Source of the DNA: Bacillota bacterium | Lineage (GTDB): Bacteria > Bacillota > Clostridia > Lachnospirales > Lachnospiraceae | Reading direction: 5' to 3' | NCBI GenBank assembly: GCA_023391695.1 | Contig: JAEWAK010000027.1 | Coordinates: 248,001-312,000 of the forward strand | DNA length: 64,000 nt | Shown here: positions 16,594-24,166 of the stretch, piece by piece | Layout: every line of letters starts with the position of its first letter | Position numbering within the stretch: the stretch's first letter is position 1 | The notes under the pieces: generated by a model | Databases searched by the model: none | Told to the model about the DNA's origin: nothing | What the model saw: the letters and a program-made list of their open reading frames with translations, nothing else | Position numbers and translations under genes: made by a program

Positions 16594-16980
16594 ATTCACT
16601 ACTCCCCGGGCAGTGCTCCTTCTGCTGTAACACTGCCTCAAAATTAATGGTATCCGTTTTTCTTACGTAATAATGAGTGCCATAAATGCCGTTGCAAATG
16701 CCATATAACCTGCACCGGGAAGTTCGTTTCATAATACATATTCCGGAAAATCCGCAAAATAATTTACACATTTCCCCATGAAAATTGTATCTTTTCTAAT
16801 AAATGTATAAATACCAGTTCCCTCTAAAAACACACTAAATAATAAAACTCCCCTCATCGAAAGTGGTATTTTATACGCGGATTAAACGAATATCATTCCG
16901 TTAATGAAATCCTCCGACGTACTTATACGAAATATCCCGAATGGCTGCTTCCATGTAAATGATCTGTTATGCTCCCCATA
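16594..16980 (-). other. Gap between agrD and the radical SAM gene with overlapping small ORFs
   Basis: No gene is certain here. One frame (16553-16771, 72 codons) is cysteine-rich, beginning MCKLFCGFSGICIMKRTSRC with GGGG two bases before the ATG. A second frame (16729-16857) gives 42 residues ending VNYFADFPEYVL. A third frame, 16663-16728, reads ELPGAGYMAFATAFMALIIT, a short hydrophobic helix preceded immediately by a stop. The last looks like the tail of a small peptide broken by a frameshift. Any of these could be a peptide linked to the radical SAM protein; none has a convincing start. Confidence 0.3.
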
Positions 16981-17124
16981 TCAGATTTTACGTAACTTGT
17001 CAGCGCCTTCCGGCAGCTGTGGCTGGTGTGCCACAAACATGCATGCAGAATTAACGTTTAATTTTGTAACCTTTAAGGCAGCTTCTGCTACTTTCTTACC
17101 ATGTTTCTCCATAAATTTCTTCAC
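16981..17124 (-). CDS. agrD: AgrD-like cyclic thiolactone autoinducer precursor
   Basis: A 47-residue peptide with the three-part layout of AgrD: a basic amphipathic leader helix (KKFMEKHGKKVAEAALKV), a core NVNSACMFVAHQPQ containing the single cysteine C28, and a charged tail LPEGADKLRKI. The PxLPE-type motif after the core is characteristic of clostridial cyclic lactone autoinducer peptides. By analogy the ring would run from C28 to A32 (CMFVA). I chose the GTG at 17124 because AAGGAAGGAGG is 7 bases upstream; the longer ATG form at 17163 has no ribosome binding site. The histidine kinase and regulator genes are just upstream and agrB lies downstream past the radical SAM gene. Confidence 0.88.
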   Translation of the reverse strand: MKKFMEKHGKKVAEAALKVTKLNVNSACMFVAHQPQLPEGADKLRKI

Positions 17125-17191
17125 GGCGTTTCCTCCTTCCTTAAAATATTTTGGTAAGTCCATTGTAATATAAAATATTTTTTATGCCGGG

Positions 17192-17220
17192 TTTTGTAGA
17201 AAACTATATATACTTTTGTA
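17192..17220 (-). promoter_or_regulatory. Candidate LytTR (AgrA) direct repeat before agrD
   Basis: On the minus strand TACAAAA occurs twice, 22 bases apart start to start, about two helical turns as expected for LytTR-domain dimers. It lies 70-100 bases before the agrD start and at least 50 bases past the agrC stop. No experimental consensus for this regulator is known to me. Confidence 0.4.
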
Positions 17221-17270
17221 ATGAACTAAAGTAATAGAACCAAAAAAAGTCTGTTATTTTAGATTTTCCG

Positions 17271-18551
17271 TCATTCTTCCACATAAATCATCAGCAAAAC
17301 AGAAAAAATATTATTGTCATGTTCTATTTCCAGAGTTCCGTCATATTTTTTCAATACACTTTTTACACTTTCAAATCCAATACCATGATTACCCCTGTCA
17401 TCCTTTGTTGTCACGATATGGGGACCTTCCTTTTTTATTGCACCGGTGAATGGGTTGGTAATATAACATAAAAAACGGCTTTTATCATATGCCATTTTAA
17501 TATGGATAAATCGGTTTTCCTCCAATTTTAAAACCGCCTCCAGTGCATTGTCGATCAGATTCCCGACTAAGACCGTCATATCAAAGGACGGTACGTTCAT
17601 ATTCTCCGGAACATTGATATCAAGGGTTATTTCTATGTTATTGCGGGATGCCTCCTGCAGTTTAAAATTCAATATGCTGTCTATGATAATATTGCCGGTT
17701 CGTGCCTGCCCCGACTGACTGGAGATCTGAAGCATTTCCGATATGTGGAGCAGGGATTTATCGATTTCACCGTTTTGTATTAAGGAATGCAGTGCGGATA
17801 AATGATTTTTCCAGTCATGTTTCATTTCTTTTAAAGCCTGCAGGGAATCCTTCATGATACGAAACTGCCTGTCGTAATACTGGTTCTGTTGTTTCAGTAA
17901 TTTCTTATCCATCTGGTCCCACATCACCTTCGTGATGACATCATATAAACGGAAGGTTGAAAAATTAATCAGCAGGATAAAAATGATACTCATGATCAGC
18001 TGGGTGGAGGTAAGCTCTTCGGCGCAAAACAGCACGATAATGATATACAGGGAAGCGGCGGGAATTAAGGCTATACAGGCCCAATAGGAATTGGGCACTA
18101 TTTTCCCTTTCCGTATATTTTTAAAGTTACTTATAATTAATACAACTGCAAAAGAGATTATTTTTATGCTGAGTATGCCGAATATGGAGGAATAATTATT
18201 CTGGGCCATAACAGGAAACTTAAGATACCCTGTCAGTAATACGATCAGCATTTCTATGCACATTAAAATTAAATATATGAATAAAACTGCTAATACCCGA
18301 ATTTTAAATGATGATTTATAATTCCAGGACAGGAGAAAAAAGGCAAGAATATTGCATAGCATCAAAACCATTGGAATGTTGATAAATATATAAATAAAAG
18401 AGATCGCAATATTATAGCAGATAAAGGAGAGAATTTCCGTTTTTTTCGTGGTATGCTCTTTGTCAAAAAACACCCTAAAATATTTATAAATTGTATATGT
18501 ACCGAATGTAGTACTGCATAGATATATTATATCGTACATACTTATTTTCAT
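17271..18551 (-). CDS. agrC: AgrC-type sensor histidine kinase (GHKL)
   Basis: 426 residues. Residues 1-205 hold about six hydrophobic segments, the peptide-sensing membrane domain. A linker with WDQMDKKLLKQQNQYYDRQF leads to the phosphoacceptor box ALKEMKHDWKNHLSALH (H245), the N box NLIDNALEAVLK (331-342) and the G box GNHGIGFESVKSVLKKYDG. This is the HPK10/AgrC class that senses cyclic thiolactone peptides. It starts at the stop of agrA with a TAATG overlap, so both are made from one message. The extracellular peptide ligand is most likely the product of the agrD gene 147 bases downstream. Confidence 0.9.
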   Translation of the reverse strand: MKISMYDIIYLCSTTFGTYTIYKYFRVFFDKEHTTKKTEILSFICYNIAISFIYIFINIPMVLMLCNILAFFLLSWNYKSSFKIRVLAVLFIYLILMCIEMLIVLLTGYLKFPVMAQNNYSSIFGILSIKIISFAVVLIISNFKNIRKGKIVPNSYWACIALIPAASLYIIIVLFCAEELTSTQLIMSIIFILLINFSTFRLYDVITKVMWDQMDKKLLKQQNQYYDRQFRIMKDSLQALKEMKHDWKNHLSALHSLIQNGEIDKSLLHISEMLQISSQSGQARTGNIIIDSILNFKLQEASRNNIEITLDINVPENMNVPSFDMTVLVGNLIDNALEAVLKLEENRFIHIKMAYDKSRFLCYITNPFTGAIKKEGPHIVTTKDDRGNHGIGFESVKSVLKKYDGTLEIEHDNNIFSVLLMIYVEE

Positions 18552-19273
18552 TAAATAATCCTCTCTTTTGCAAATTTAAGCTGCTGCTCCCTTACTTCTT
18601 TTCTCCTGGACTGGCTGATTGGCAGGTTGTCGGAATTAAACATAATAACTTCATCATATTTAAACTTTTTCACCTGGGCATAATTAATAATATAAGATTT
18701 ATGTATCTGAATGAAGCAGTGTTTTGCCACCTGCGGGTAAACTTCTTCCAGTTTTCCGTAATACCGGTCATCTTCCTTCGTGGTTACGATTTTAATTTCC
18801 CTGTCCAGACTTTCAAAGTATATAATGTCTTTTATCTGGATTTTACACATATTATATCCTTTTTTATATACAAACGTCTTCTCGAGTTTATCGGATAGTT
18901 TCATGGCCAGACAGATATCCTCTATGATTTTCCCCGCCTCAACCGGCTTTGATAAAAAGTGCATGGGCTGTACGTCAAACAGCTCTTTATAATAATTATC
19001 CTTACCGGAGATGTATACAATATTGGTTACATAGTTGTCCATCTTCTGCCGTATTATTTTACCGACCTGAACTCCGTTCAGCTGCTTCATTTCAATATCC
19101 AGGTATATCAAATCAAAAAAATGACCCTGCTCCAGATATCCACATAATTCCTCCCCCGAGGTAAAAACTTCAACTTCCAGTTCCTTATATGTTTCTTTCC
19201 GGTATTTTAAAATAATTGCTTCTATTTGGGAACTGATCTCTATTTCATCATCACAAACCGCGATTTTAAACAT
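18551..19273 (-). CDS. agrA: AgrA/LytTR-family response regulator
   Basis: 240 residues. The receiver domain starts MFKIAVCDDEIEISSQI (acidic pair D8, D9), has the phosphorylatable aspartate in FDLIYLDIEMKQLNGVQVG, and the conserved lysine in FLSKPVEAGKI. The C-terminal LytTR DNA-binding domain has DIIYFESLDREIKIVT, QIHKSYIINY and LPISQSRRKEVRE. The ATG at 19273 has GGGGGG 9 bases upstream; an in-frame ATG 34 codons earlier has none. It should bind paired direct repeats before its targets, for which a candidate lies before agrD. The gene order A-C-D then B is the reverse of the staphylococcal agrBDCA operon. Confidence 0.9.
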   Translation of the reverse strand: MFKIAVCDDEIEISSQIEAIILKYRKETYKELEVEVFTSGEELCGYLEQGHFFDLIYLDIEMKQLNGVQVGKIIRQKMDNYVTNIVYISGKDNYYKELFDVQPMHFLSKPVEAGKIIEDICLAMKLSDKLEKTFVYKKGYNMCKIQIKDIIYFESLDREIKIVTTKEDDRYYGKLEEVYPQVAKHCFIQIHKSYIINYAQVKKFKYDEVIMFNSDNLPISQSRRKEVREQQLKFAKERII

Positions 19274-19515
19274 ATTTATAATTCCCCCCTTATGTAAAAA
19301 AAGTACGAAAATAGTTTGACGTACAATGTAAAATATTTCTATCTTAATTTTATATCCTGTCATAAATAATGTCAATTTATTTCTCCGTTTTCTCCCATGT
19401 GAATTAAGTAATTTCCGGGATGAATTTTTATCTGCAAATATTATCCCCGTATATTATTATGACAGCTTTACCTGCTTCCTGCCGAACCTGCAGGGACTCT
19501 GTAATTTAATTAAAA

Positions 19516-19547
19516 AGGACCGCGTATACAGCTGAACACGCGATCCT
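19516..19547 (-). terminator. Terminator of the iron-siderophore operon
   Basis: AGGACCGCGT / ACGCGATCCT with one G-T pair and a 12-base loop is followed by TTTTTAATT on the minus strand, 64 bases past the ATPase stop. The rest of 19274-19610 shows no gene. Confidence 0.75.
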
Positions 19548-19610
19548 CCAACAGGGCTTTTTATGCTCTTTACAGCAGCCCTTTACTATGCATTCCTGTC
19601 TTAAATTACA

Positions 19611-20435
19611 TTAATCATTTCTTACCTCTCCTGCCATCAGGCTGTCCGATAAATCATAACTTACGCATACGGGACATTTATTTAGCTCATCATACTGGAT
19701 TTTTGCGCTTATACCATACAGTTCAGCCATATTTTCCGTATTGATTACCTCAAGTGGAGTCCCTTCACAGATAACATCCCCGTTTTTCACCCCTACCACA
19801 TAATCCGCAAACCTGGCCGCATTGTTTAATTCATGGAGCACCATGATAATGGTCCTGCTCTGCTCTTTATTTAACTGCTTAAGCAGCAATAAGATCTCCA
19901 GCTGATGGGCCATATCCAGGTAAGTAGTAGGTTCATCCAACAGGAGAATTTCCGTTTCCTGCGCCAGGGCCATAGCAATCCATGCTCTCTGGCGCTGGCC
20001 TCCGGACAGGGTTTCAACAGGACGGCCGGAGAAATCCTTAAGGCCAACTACCTGGATTGCCCAGTCAATCATTTCATAATCATGGGTGGTTAATGCCTGC
20101 ATGGTTTTCTGATGGGGAAATCTTCCATAGCTTACCAGCTCCCTGACTAAGAGCCCCGCCGGCGTAGAAGGGTTCTGCGGGAGAACTGCCATCATTTTAG
20201 CCACGTCCTTAGGCGGCTGCCTGGTTATATCCAGCCCGTTTATTTTAATGGTTCCCGCTTTGGGCTGCAAGATCCTGGCTATGGACTTAAGCAAAGTGGA
20301 CTTGCCGCATCCGTTTGCCCCGATGATAATTGTAATTTTACCCTTAGGGACAGATAATGACATATTGCTTATGATATCAATTTTATCATAGGAAACCCGT
20401 ATATGTTCTACTTTAATATTGTGTTCTGCTGCCAT
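19611..20435 (-). CDS. Iron-siderophore ABC transporter ATPase (FecE/FhuC type)
   Basis: 274 residues. Walker A is GANGCGKST (residues 38-46), followed by the Q-loop AVLPQNPSTP, the signature LSGGQRQRAW and Walker B ILLLDEPTTYLD, with the D-loop LDMAHQLEILLLL typical of FhuC/FepC enzymes and the H-loop VLHELNNAARFAD. It powers the two permeases encoded upstream. It is separated from the second permease by 199 bases that contain a palindromic MITE-like element, so its expression may depend on read-through of that structure. It could transport heme or cobalamin instead, but the Fur box upstream favours ferric siderophore. Confidence 0.92.
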   Translation of the reverse strand: MAAEHNIKVEHIRVSYDKIDIISNMSLSVPKGKITIIIGANGCGKSTLLKSIARILQPKAGTIKINGLDITRQPPKDVAKMMAVLPQNPSTPAGLLVRELVSYGRFPHQKTMQALTTHDYEMIDWAIQVVGLKDFSGRPVETLSGGQRQRAWIAMALAQETEILLLDEPTTYLDMAHQLEILLLLKQLNKEQSRTIIMVLHELNNAARFADYVVGVKNGDVICEGTPLEVINTENMAELYGISAKIQYDELNKCPVCVSYDLSDSLMAGEVRND

Positions 20436-20472
20436 ATTACATTACTTCGCTTTCTATTATTAACAATAAGGT

Positions 20473-20638
20473 CTAGTGTTCTATACCGTTCATCTTTAGT
20501 CAAACTGTGCTGCATATTTTGTCACTCCGTAAGGCGGAGGAATGAGGCGTAGTGGTTCCTACGCCTACCTGCGACAACGCAGCGGATGGCAAAATAGGCA
20601 GTGCAGTTTGGCTAATTATGAACGGTACAGCACACTAG
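20473..20638. mobile_element. 166-bp palindromic MITE-like element
   Basis: The two ends are long imperfect inverted repeats. The left end starts CTAGTGTTCTATACCGTTCA and the right end, read on the other strand, starts CTAGTGTGCTGTACCGTTCA; matching continues for about 49 bases through CAAACTG and TATTTTG with roughly eight differences. The centre also folds (TCCGTAAGGCGGA, AGGCGTAGTGGTTCCTACGCC). It encodes nothing. Its right end supplies the TAG stop codon of the second permease. No transposase is in the window, so it would be moved in trans. Copies elsewhere in the genome were not checkable. Confidence 0.75.
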
Positions 20639-21651
20639 GTATTGGATTCCCCTTTTAACATCAGATAGATAAAATAAGGAACGCCGATAAGTGCGATGGT
20701 TATTCCAACCGGTATTTCCACCGGTGCAAAAAGATTCCGGGATAAGGTGTCGGCAAATAATACAATACAGACACTGATCACCGCGGAGACAGGAATTAAC
20801 CTGGCGTGGCGGGGGCCGGTCAGTTTTCTGGCAATATGAGGAGATATAAGTCCTAAAAATCCTATACTGCCGGCAACGGCAGTTGCACTTCCGGCAAGAG
20901 CTACCGTATAGATCAGCAGCTTCCTGTATTCTTTTCCCACATCCAGTCCCAGTCCTGTTGCAATATCCTCTCCAAGCATCAATATATCAAGATGTTTATA
21001 TTTTCTTACGGTCAATGTAAGAAAGATTAAAACAATGGGAGTAACCGCGATAAAATATTTCCAGGAACTGCCCCAGAGACTGCCGGAGGTCCATACCAGC
21101 ACCCGGTTAAAGTCCTGCTGTTTAAAATTCATCTGGTAAAAAGTAATGGCAGCGACTAAGCCGCTGTTAACCGCCACACCCATTAAAATTAACCGTACCG
21201 GTTTGATTCCGTTCTTCCAGGCCAGCAGATAAATCAGAAAAGCTGCTGCCAGTGCACCAAGTATGGCAACAAAAGGCAGGGCAAAAACGGATAAGGTACC
21301 TAAATCGTCATAATATTCACTGCTGCCCATTCCGATAAAGAGGACTACCGCGAAAGAAGCTCCGGCATTGATGCCAAGGATACCGGGGTCAGCCAGGTCA
21401 TTTCTGGAAACCCCTTGTAAAACTGCCCCTGCCGTGGATAAGGCAACGGCAACTACCAGCGCGATAAAAATTCTCGGAAGCCGGATGCGGAATATTGTTA
21501 TATTTTCCAGATGGCTGCCCTGTCCAAGCAGCGTCCTCACAACCCTGTCCCAAGATATTTCATAACTTCCCGTGCTCATACTAATTACGGCAAGTATGAC
21601 GGCAAGTATGAAAAATGAGAAAAATACTGTTTTAAAACGGTTCTTTTTCAT
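20635..21651 (-). CDS. Iron-siderophore ABC transporter permease (FecD/FhuG type)
   Basis: 338 residues, about nine or ten hydrophobic segments, of the FecCD family. RLPRIFIALVVAVALSTAGAVLQGVSRN is the family's signature second segment, and FLGLISPHIARKLTGPRHARL is the ATPase-coupling loop. The start at 21651 overlaps the stop of the upstream permease by ATGA; a much longer open frame upstream is the shadow of that gene. Its last codons run into the right end of the palindromic element, whose CTAG provides the stop, so the native C-terminus may have been trimmed or altered. Confidence 0.92.
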   Translation of the reverse strand: MKKNRFKTVFFSFFILAVILAVISMSTGSYEISWDRVVRTLLGQGSHLENITIFRIRLPRIFIALVVAVALSTAGAVLQGVSRNDLADPGILGINAGASFAVVLFIGMGSSEYYDDLGTLSVFALPFVAILGALAAAFLIYLLAWKNGIKPVRLILMGVAVNSGLVAAITFYQMNFKQQDFNRVLVWTSGSLWGSSWKYFIAVTPIVLIFLTLTVRKYKHLDILMLGEDIATGLGLDVGKEYRKLLIYTVALAGSATAVAGSIGFLGLISPHIARKLTGPRHARLIPVSAVISVCIVLFADTLSRNLFAPVEIPVGITIALIGVPYFIYLMLKGESNT

Positions 21652-22655
21652 GATACTTTCTCCCTTCTGAGTAAGTACATAAAGAAAGGAACTCCTATAA
21701 ATGCCGTAAACAGTCCCACCGGCGTTTCGTAAGGCACATTTACCATTCTGGCACCGATATCCGAATAGGTTAAAAGAACTGCTCCAAGGCCTGCCGCACA
21801 GGGAATGACACGCCTGTAGTCCTGACCGGTCAGTTTCTGGGTGATCTGGGGAATAATCAGGCCGACAAAACTTATGTTTCCTGCGATTGCCACCGCCGCC
21901 GCACACATGGGAATCAGAAGAATAAAAGAGGATATTTTGACCCTGGTGGGATTTACGCCCAGTCCGATTGCCACATCATCACCAAGGTTAACGGCATTGA
22001 TGTCAGACGCAAGCAATATTGCCCCAAATATGCCTGCAATACCGATGATGCCTATCAGCCAGACACTCTGCCAGCTGGCAGTCCGAAAGCCCCCCGAGAT
22101 CCAGAAAGCCAGATTCTGGGACATATTGGTCAATAAACCGATGGCAGAAGCCAGGGAAATGAAAAATGTACTTAAGGCGGTACCGGCAAGCACCAGCCTG
22201 GATGGGTTCAACCGTTTTGATTTCTGAATACTAAAGAAAAGTACAAAAACTCCGCTTGCAAAAGCCCCTAAAAATGCGGCACCCATATTTCCAAATATAC
22301 TTTTTACCGTACCCGACAGGTAAGATATGGCGATAGCCAGAGTTGCTCCCTGGGTAATGCCCATAATGGAAGGCTCCGAGATGGGATTTCTCGTTACCCC
22401 CTGCATTATGGCACCGGATACACCTAAGACAGCCCCTACCAGAGCTGCACATAAGGCTCTTGGCAGCCGGACATCCCGGACCAGCTGAAAATCAAGTTCT
22501 TCTTTAAATGCAAACAGACTTTTTAACACCACATCCGGCCGGATGTACTTGGCTCCTACCATTAAGGCTATGACAATGCCGGTAACGGTAAGGAGGAAGG
22601 AGCCGGATAAAAGGTAAAAAGTAACTGTTTTCTTATCTTTTACTGTATTACTCAA
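21648..22655 (-). CDS. Iron-siderophore ABC transporter permease (FecC/FhuB type)
   Basis: 335 residues, FecCD family. The signature region VRDVRLPRALCAALVGAVLGVSGAIMQGVTRNP is present, with GITQGATLAIAI and the coupling loop FVGLIIPQITQKLTGQDYRR. It forms the membrane heterodimer with the next permease. Its start overlaps the end of the binding-protein gene by 8 bases and its end overlaps the next permease by 4, so the three are translationally coupled. Confidence 0.92.
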   Translation of the reverse strand: MSNTVKDKKTVTFYLLSGSFLLTVTGIVIALMVGAKYIRPDVVLKSLFAFKEELDFQLVRDVRLPRALCAALVGAVLGVSGAIMQGVTRNPISEPSIMGITQGATLAIAISYLSGTVKSIFGNMGAAFLGAFASGVFVLFFSIQKSKRLNPSRLVLAGTALSTFFISLASAIGLLTNMSQNLAFWISGGFRTASWQSVWLIGIIGIAGIFGAILLASDINAVNLGDDVAIGLGVNPTRVKISSFILLIPMCAAAVAIAGNISFVGLIIPQITQKLTGQDYRRVIPCAAGLGAVLLTYSDIGARMVNVPYETPVGLFTAFIGVPFFMYLLRREKVS

Positions 22656-23694
22656 GATTTAAAATATCTCCCTTTAATTCATCAATCAGCAATTCTCTTC
22701 CTATGGCACTGTAACCTTGGTTAAAGTACGGAGAAGAAGGCAATATGATGACATGGTTATCCTTAACTGCCCTTAAGTTTGTCCAGATGCTGTTCTTTTC
22801 TAATTCAGCAAGATCTTCCTCCGTGGCAACCACGATAATATAATCCGCATCGATTTCTGCCAGTCCTTCATAACTTACAACAGGCAGACTGATATCTTCC
22901 TGTACCGGCATCTTTTCCGGTCTTAAAAGCCCCATGTCCTTTGATAAGATATCTCCAAGACCGGCTTCACTAAAGATATAGAATTGTCCGCTGCTGGCCA
23001 AAAAGGACATGAAAGACTTATCTTCGCCCAGCTTTTCCTTTATCTCGTTACCCGCTGCAACTGCTTTTGTTTCGTAGTTTTTAAGCCATTCTTCCGCTAC
23101 GTCTGTCTGGTCAAATAATGCTGCCAGGGTCCGTATATCATCTTTCCAGTTTACCTTGGCTATTTCGATCATAATAGTAGGTGCTATTTCCTTTAACGTA
23201 TCATACATTTTTTCCTGTACGGAGGATATAATGATTAAATCAGGATTCGTTGACATGATCGCTTCCACATCCATGGTATCCTGCATACTGAAACCCACAA
23301 TCCTGGCATCCTTTAAGATATCCTGTAAATAAGAAGGCAATACCGTATAATCGTAGGCGTCACTGTTGGCCGTAGCTGCCACATTGTAGCCAAGAATGGA
23401 TAAAATATCGCTGGCTCCGGTCAAATCCGCAATTCTCTGCGGGTTGGCTGGAATCTCTACTTCTCCTTTTAAATCGGTTACGGTTCTTGTTTCTTTTCCT
23501 GCCGTATCACTCTCTGCCGTATTTGTTTCCGTTGCATTTTCCGTGGTATTTGACTGGGGAGTATCCGTATTGGTTCCGGTATTGGTTTCCGCCGTCCGGG
23601 TATTACCGCTTTCCTGGCCAGCTGTCTTGTTACTGCACGCCGTTAAAGCAAATATGGTTAATGTGCATAATAAAATTCTGTAAATATTTTTCAT
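22648..23694 (-). CDS. Iron-siderophore ABC transporter substrate-binding lipoprotein
   Basis: 348 residues. A lipoprotein signal peptide (MKNIYRILLCTLTIFALTAC, lipobox LTAC, lipidated C20) is followed by a long Thr/Asn/Glu-rich linker to about residue 68, then the FecB/FhuD-type periplasmic-binding domain: TVTDLKGEVEIPANPQRIAD, with NPDLIIISSVQEKMYD and a C-terminal GYSAIGRELLIDEL. It is the first gene of the operon and is preceded by a Fur box. The ligand is probably a ferric siderophore or heme. Confidence 0.92.
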   Translation of the reverse strand: MKNIYRILLCTLTIFALTACSNKTAGQESGNTRTAETNTGTNTDTPQSNTTENATETNTAESDTAGKETRTVTDLKGEVEIPANPQRIADLTGASDILSILGYNVAATANSDAYDYTVLPSYLQDILKDARIVGFSMQDTMDVEAIMSTNPDLIIISSVQEKMYDTLKEIAPTIMIEIAKVNWKDDIRTLAALFDQTDVAEEWLKNYETKAVAAGNEIKEKLGEDKSFMSFLASSGQFYIFSEAGLGDILSKDMGLLRPEKMPVQEDISLPVVSYEGLAEIDADYIIVVATEEDLAELEKNSIWTNLRAVKDNHVIILPSSPYFNQGYSAIGRELLIDELKGDILNLE

Positions 23695-23763
23695 AAAGTG
23701 TTATCTCCTTAAATCCTATAAATTTTGATACGACAAAAATGATTCCATATCCGGTGAATTTAT

Positions 23764-23782
23764 GATAATGAATATCATTTTC
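23764..23782. promoter_or_regulatory. Fur box of the iron-uptake operon
   Basis: GATAATGAATATCATTTTC matches the 19-bp Fur consensus GATAATGATAATCATTATC at 16 of 19 positions. It lies 70 bases upstream of the binding-protein start, where the promoter is expected. This indicates iron-dependent repression. Confidence 0.8.
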
Positions 23783-24024
23783 TTTTGCAATTATATCTTA
23801 CAGCACCTTGAAAAGTCAATGAATAAACTTTAATTGATTATATTTATCAATTAAGGTATCCGTCGGTTTCATTTAATGTTCTATTTCAAAGCGTATATTC
23901 CCATTCCGCTTTGCTGCGGCTCATAACCTATTATGCAGCTACACTACTGTTAGGATAAAATAGATAAAAACAGTTTACCCCAGACCTTCTGTTTCCGGTA
24001 AATTGACTAAATATCTGTTATTTA

Positions 24025-24053
24025 TTGACGAATGCTGCCCATAGTGTTATAAA
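24025..24053 (+). promoter_or_regulatory. Promoter of the PRPP synthetase gene
   Basis: TTGACG at 24025-24030 and TATAAA at 24048-24053 are separated by 17 bases, giving a leader of about 105 bases before the start. Confidence 0.65.
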
Positions 24054-24166
24054 TAAAATAGCAGTACGCCCCAGAAAAGAGCGCAAATGCACGGTTCACC
24101 AGAGCCGCAGTGACTGAATAGTCTACTGAATAAAATGATAAAGATTCACTATATGGAGGCACTATA

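Noticed and set aside
17125..17163. ATG start for agrD giving 60 residues
   Set aside because: No ribosome binding site precedes it, while a strong AAGGAAGGAGG sits before the GTG at 17124 and the shorter form has the normal AgrD length.
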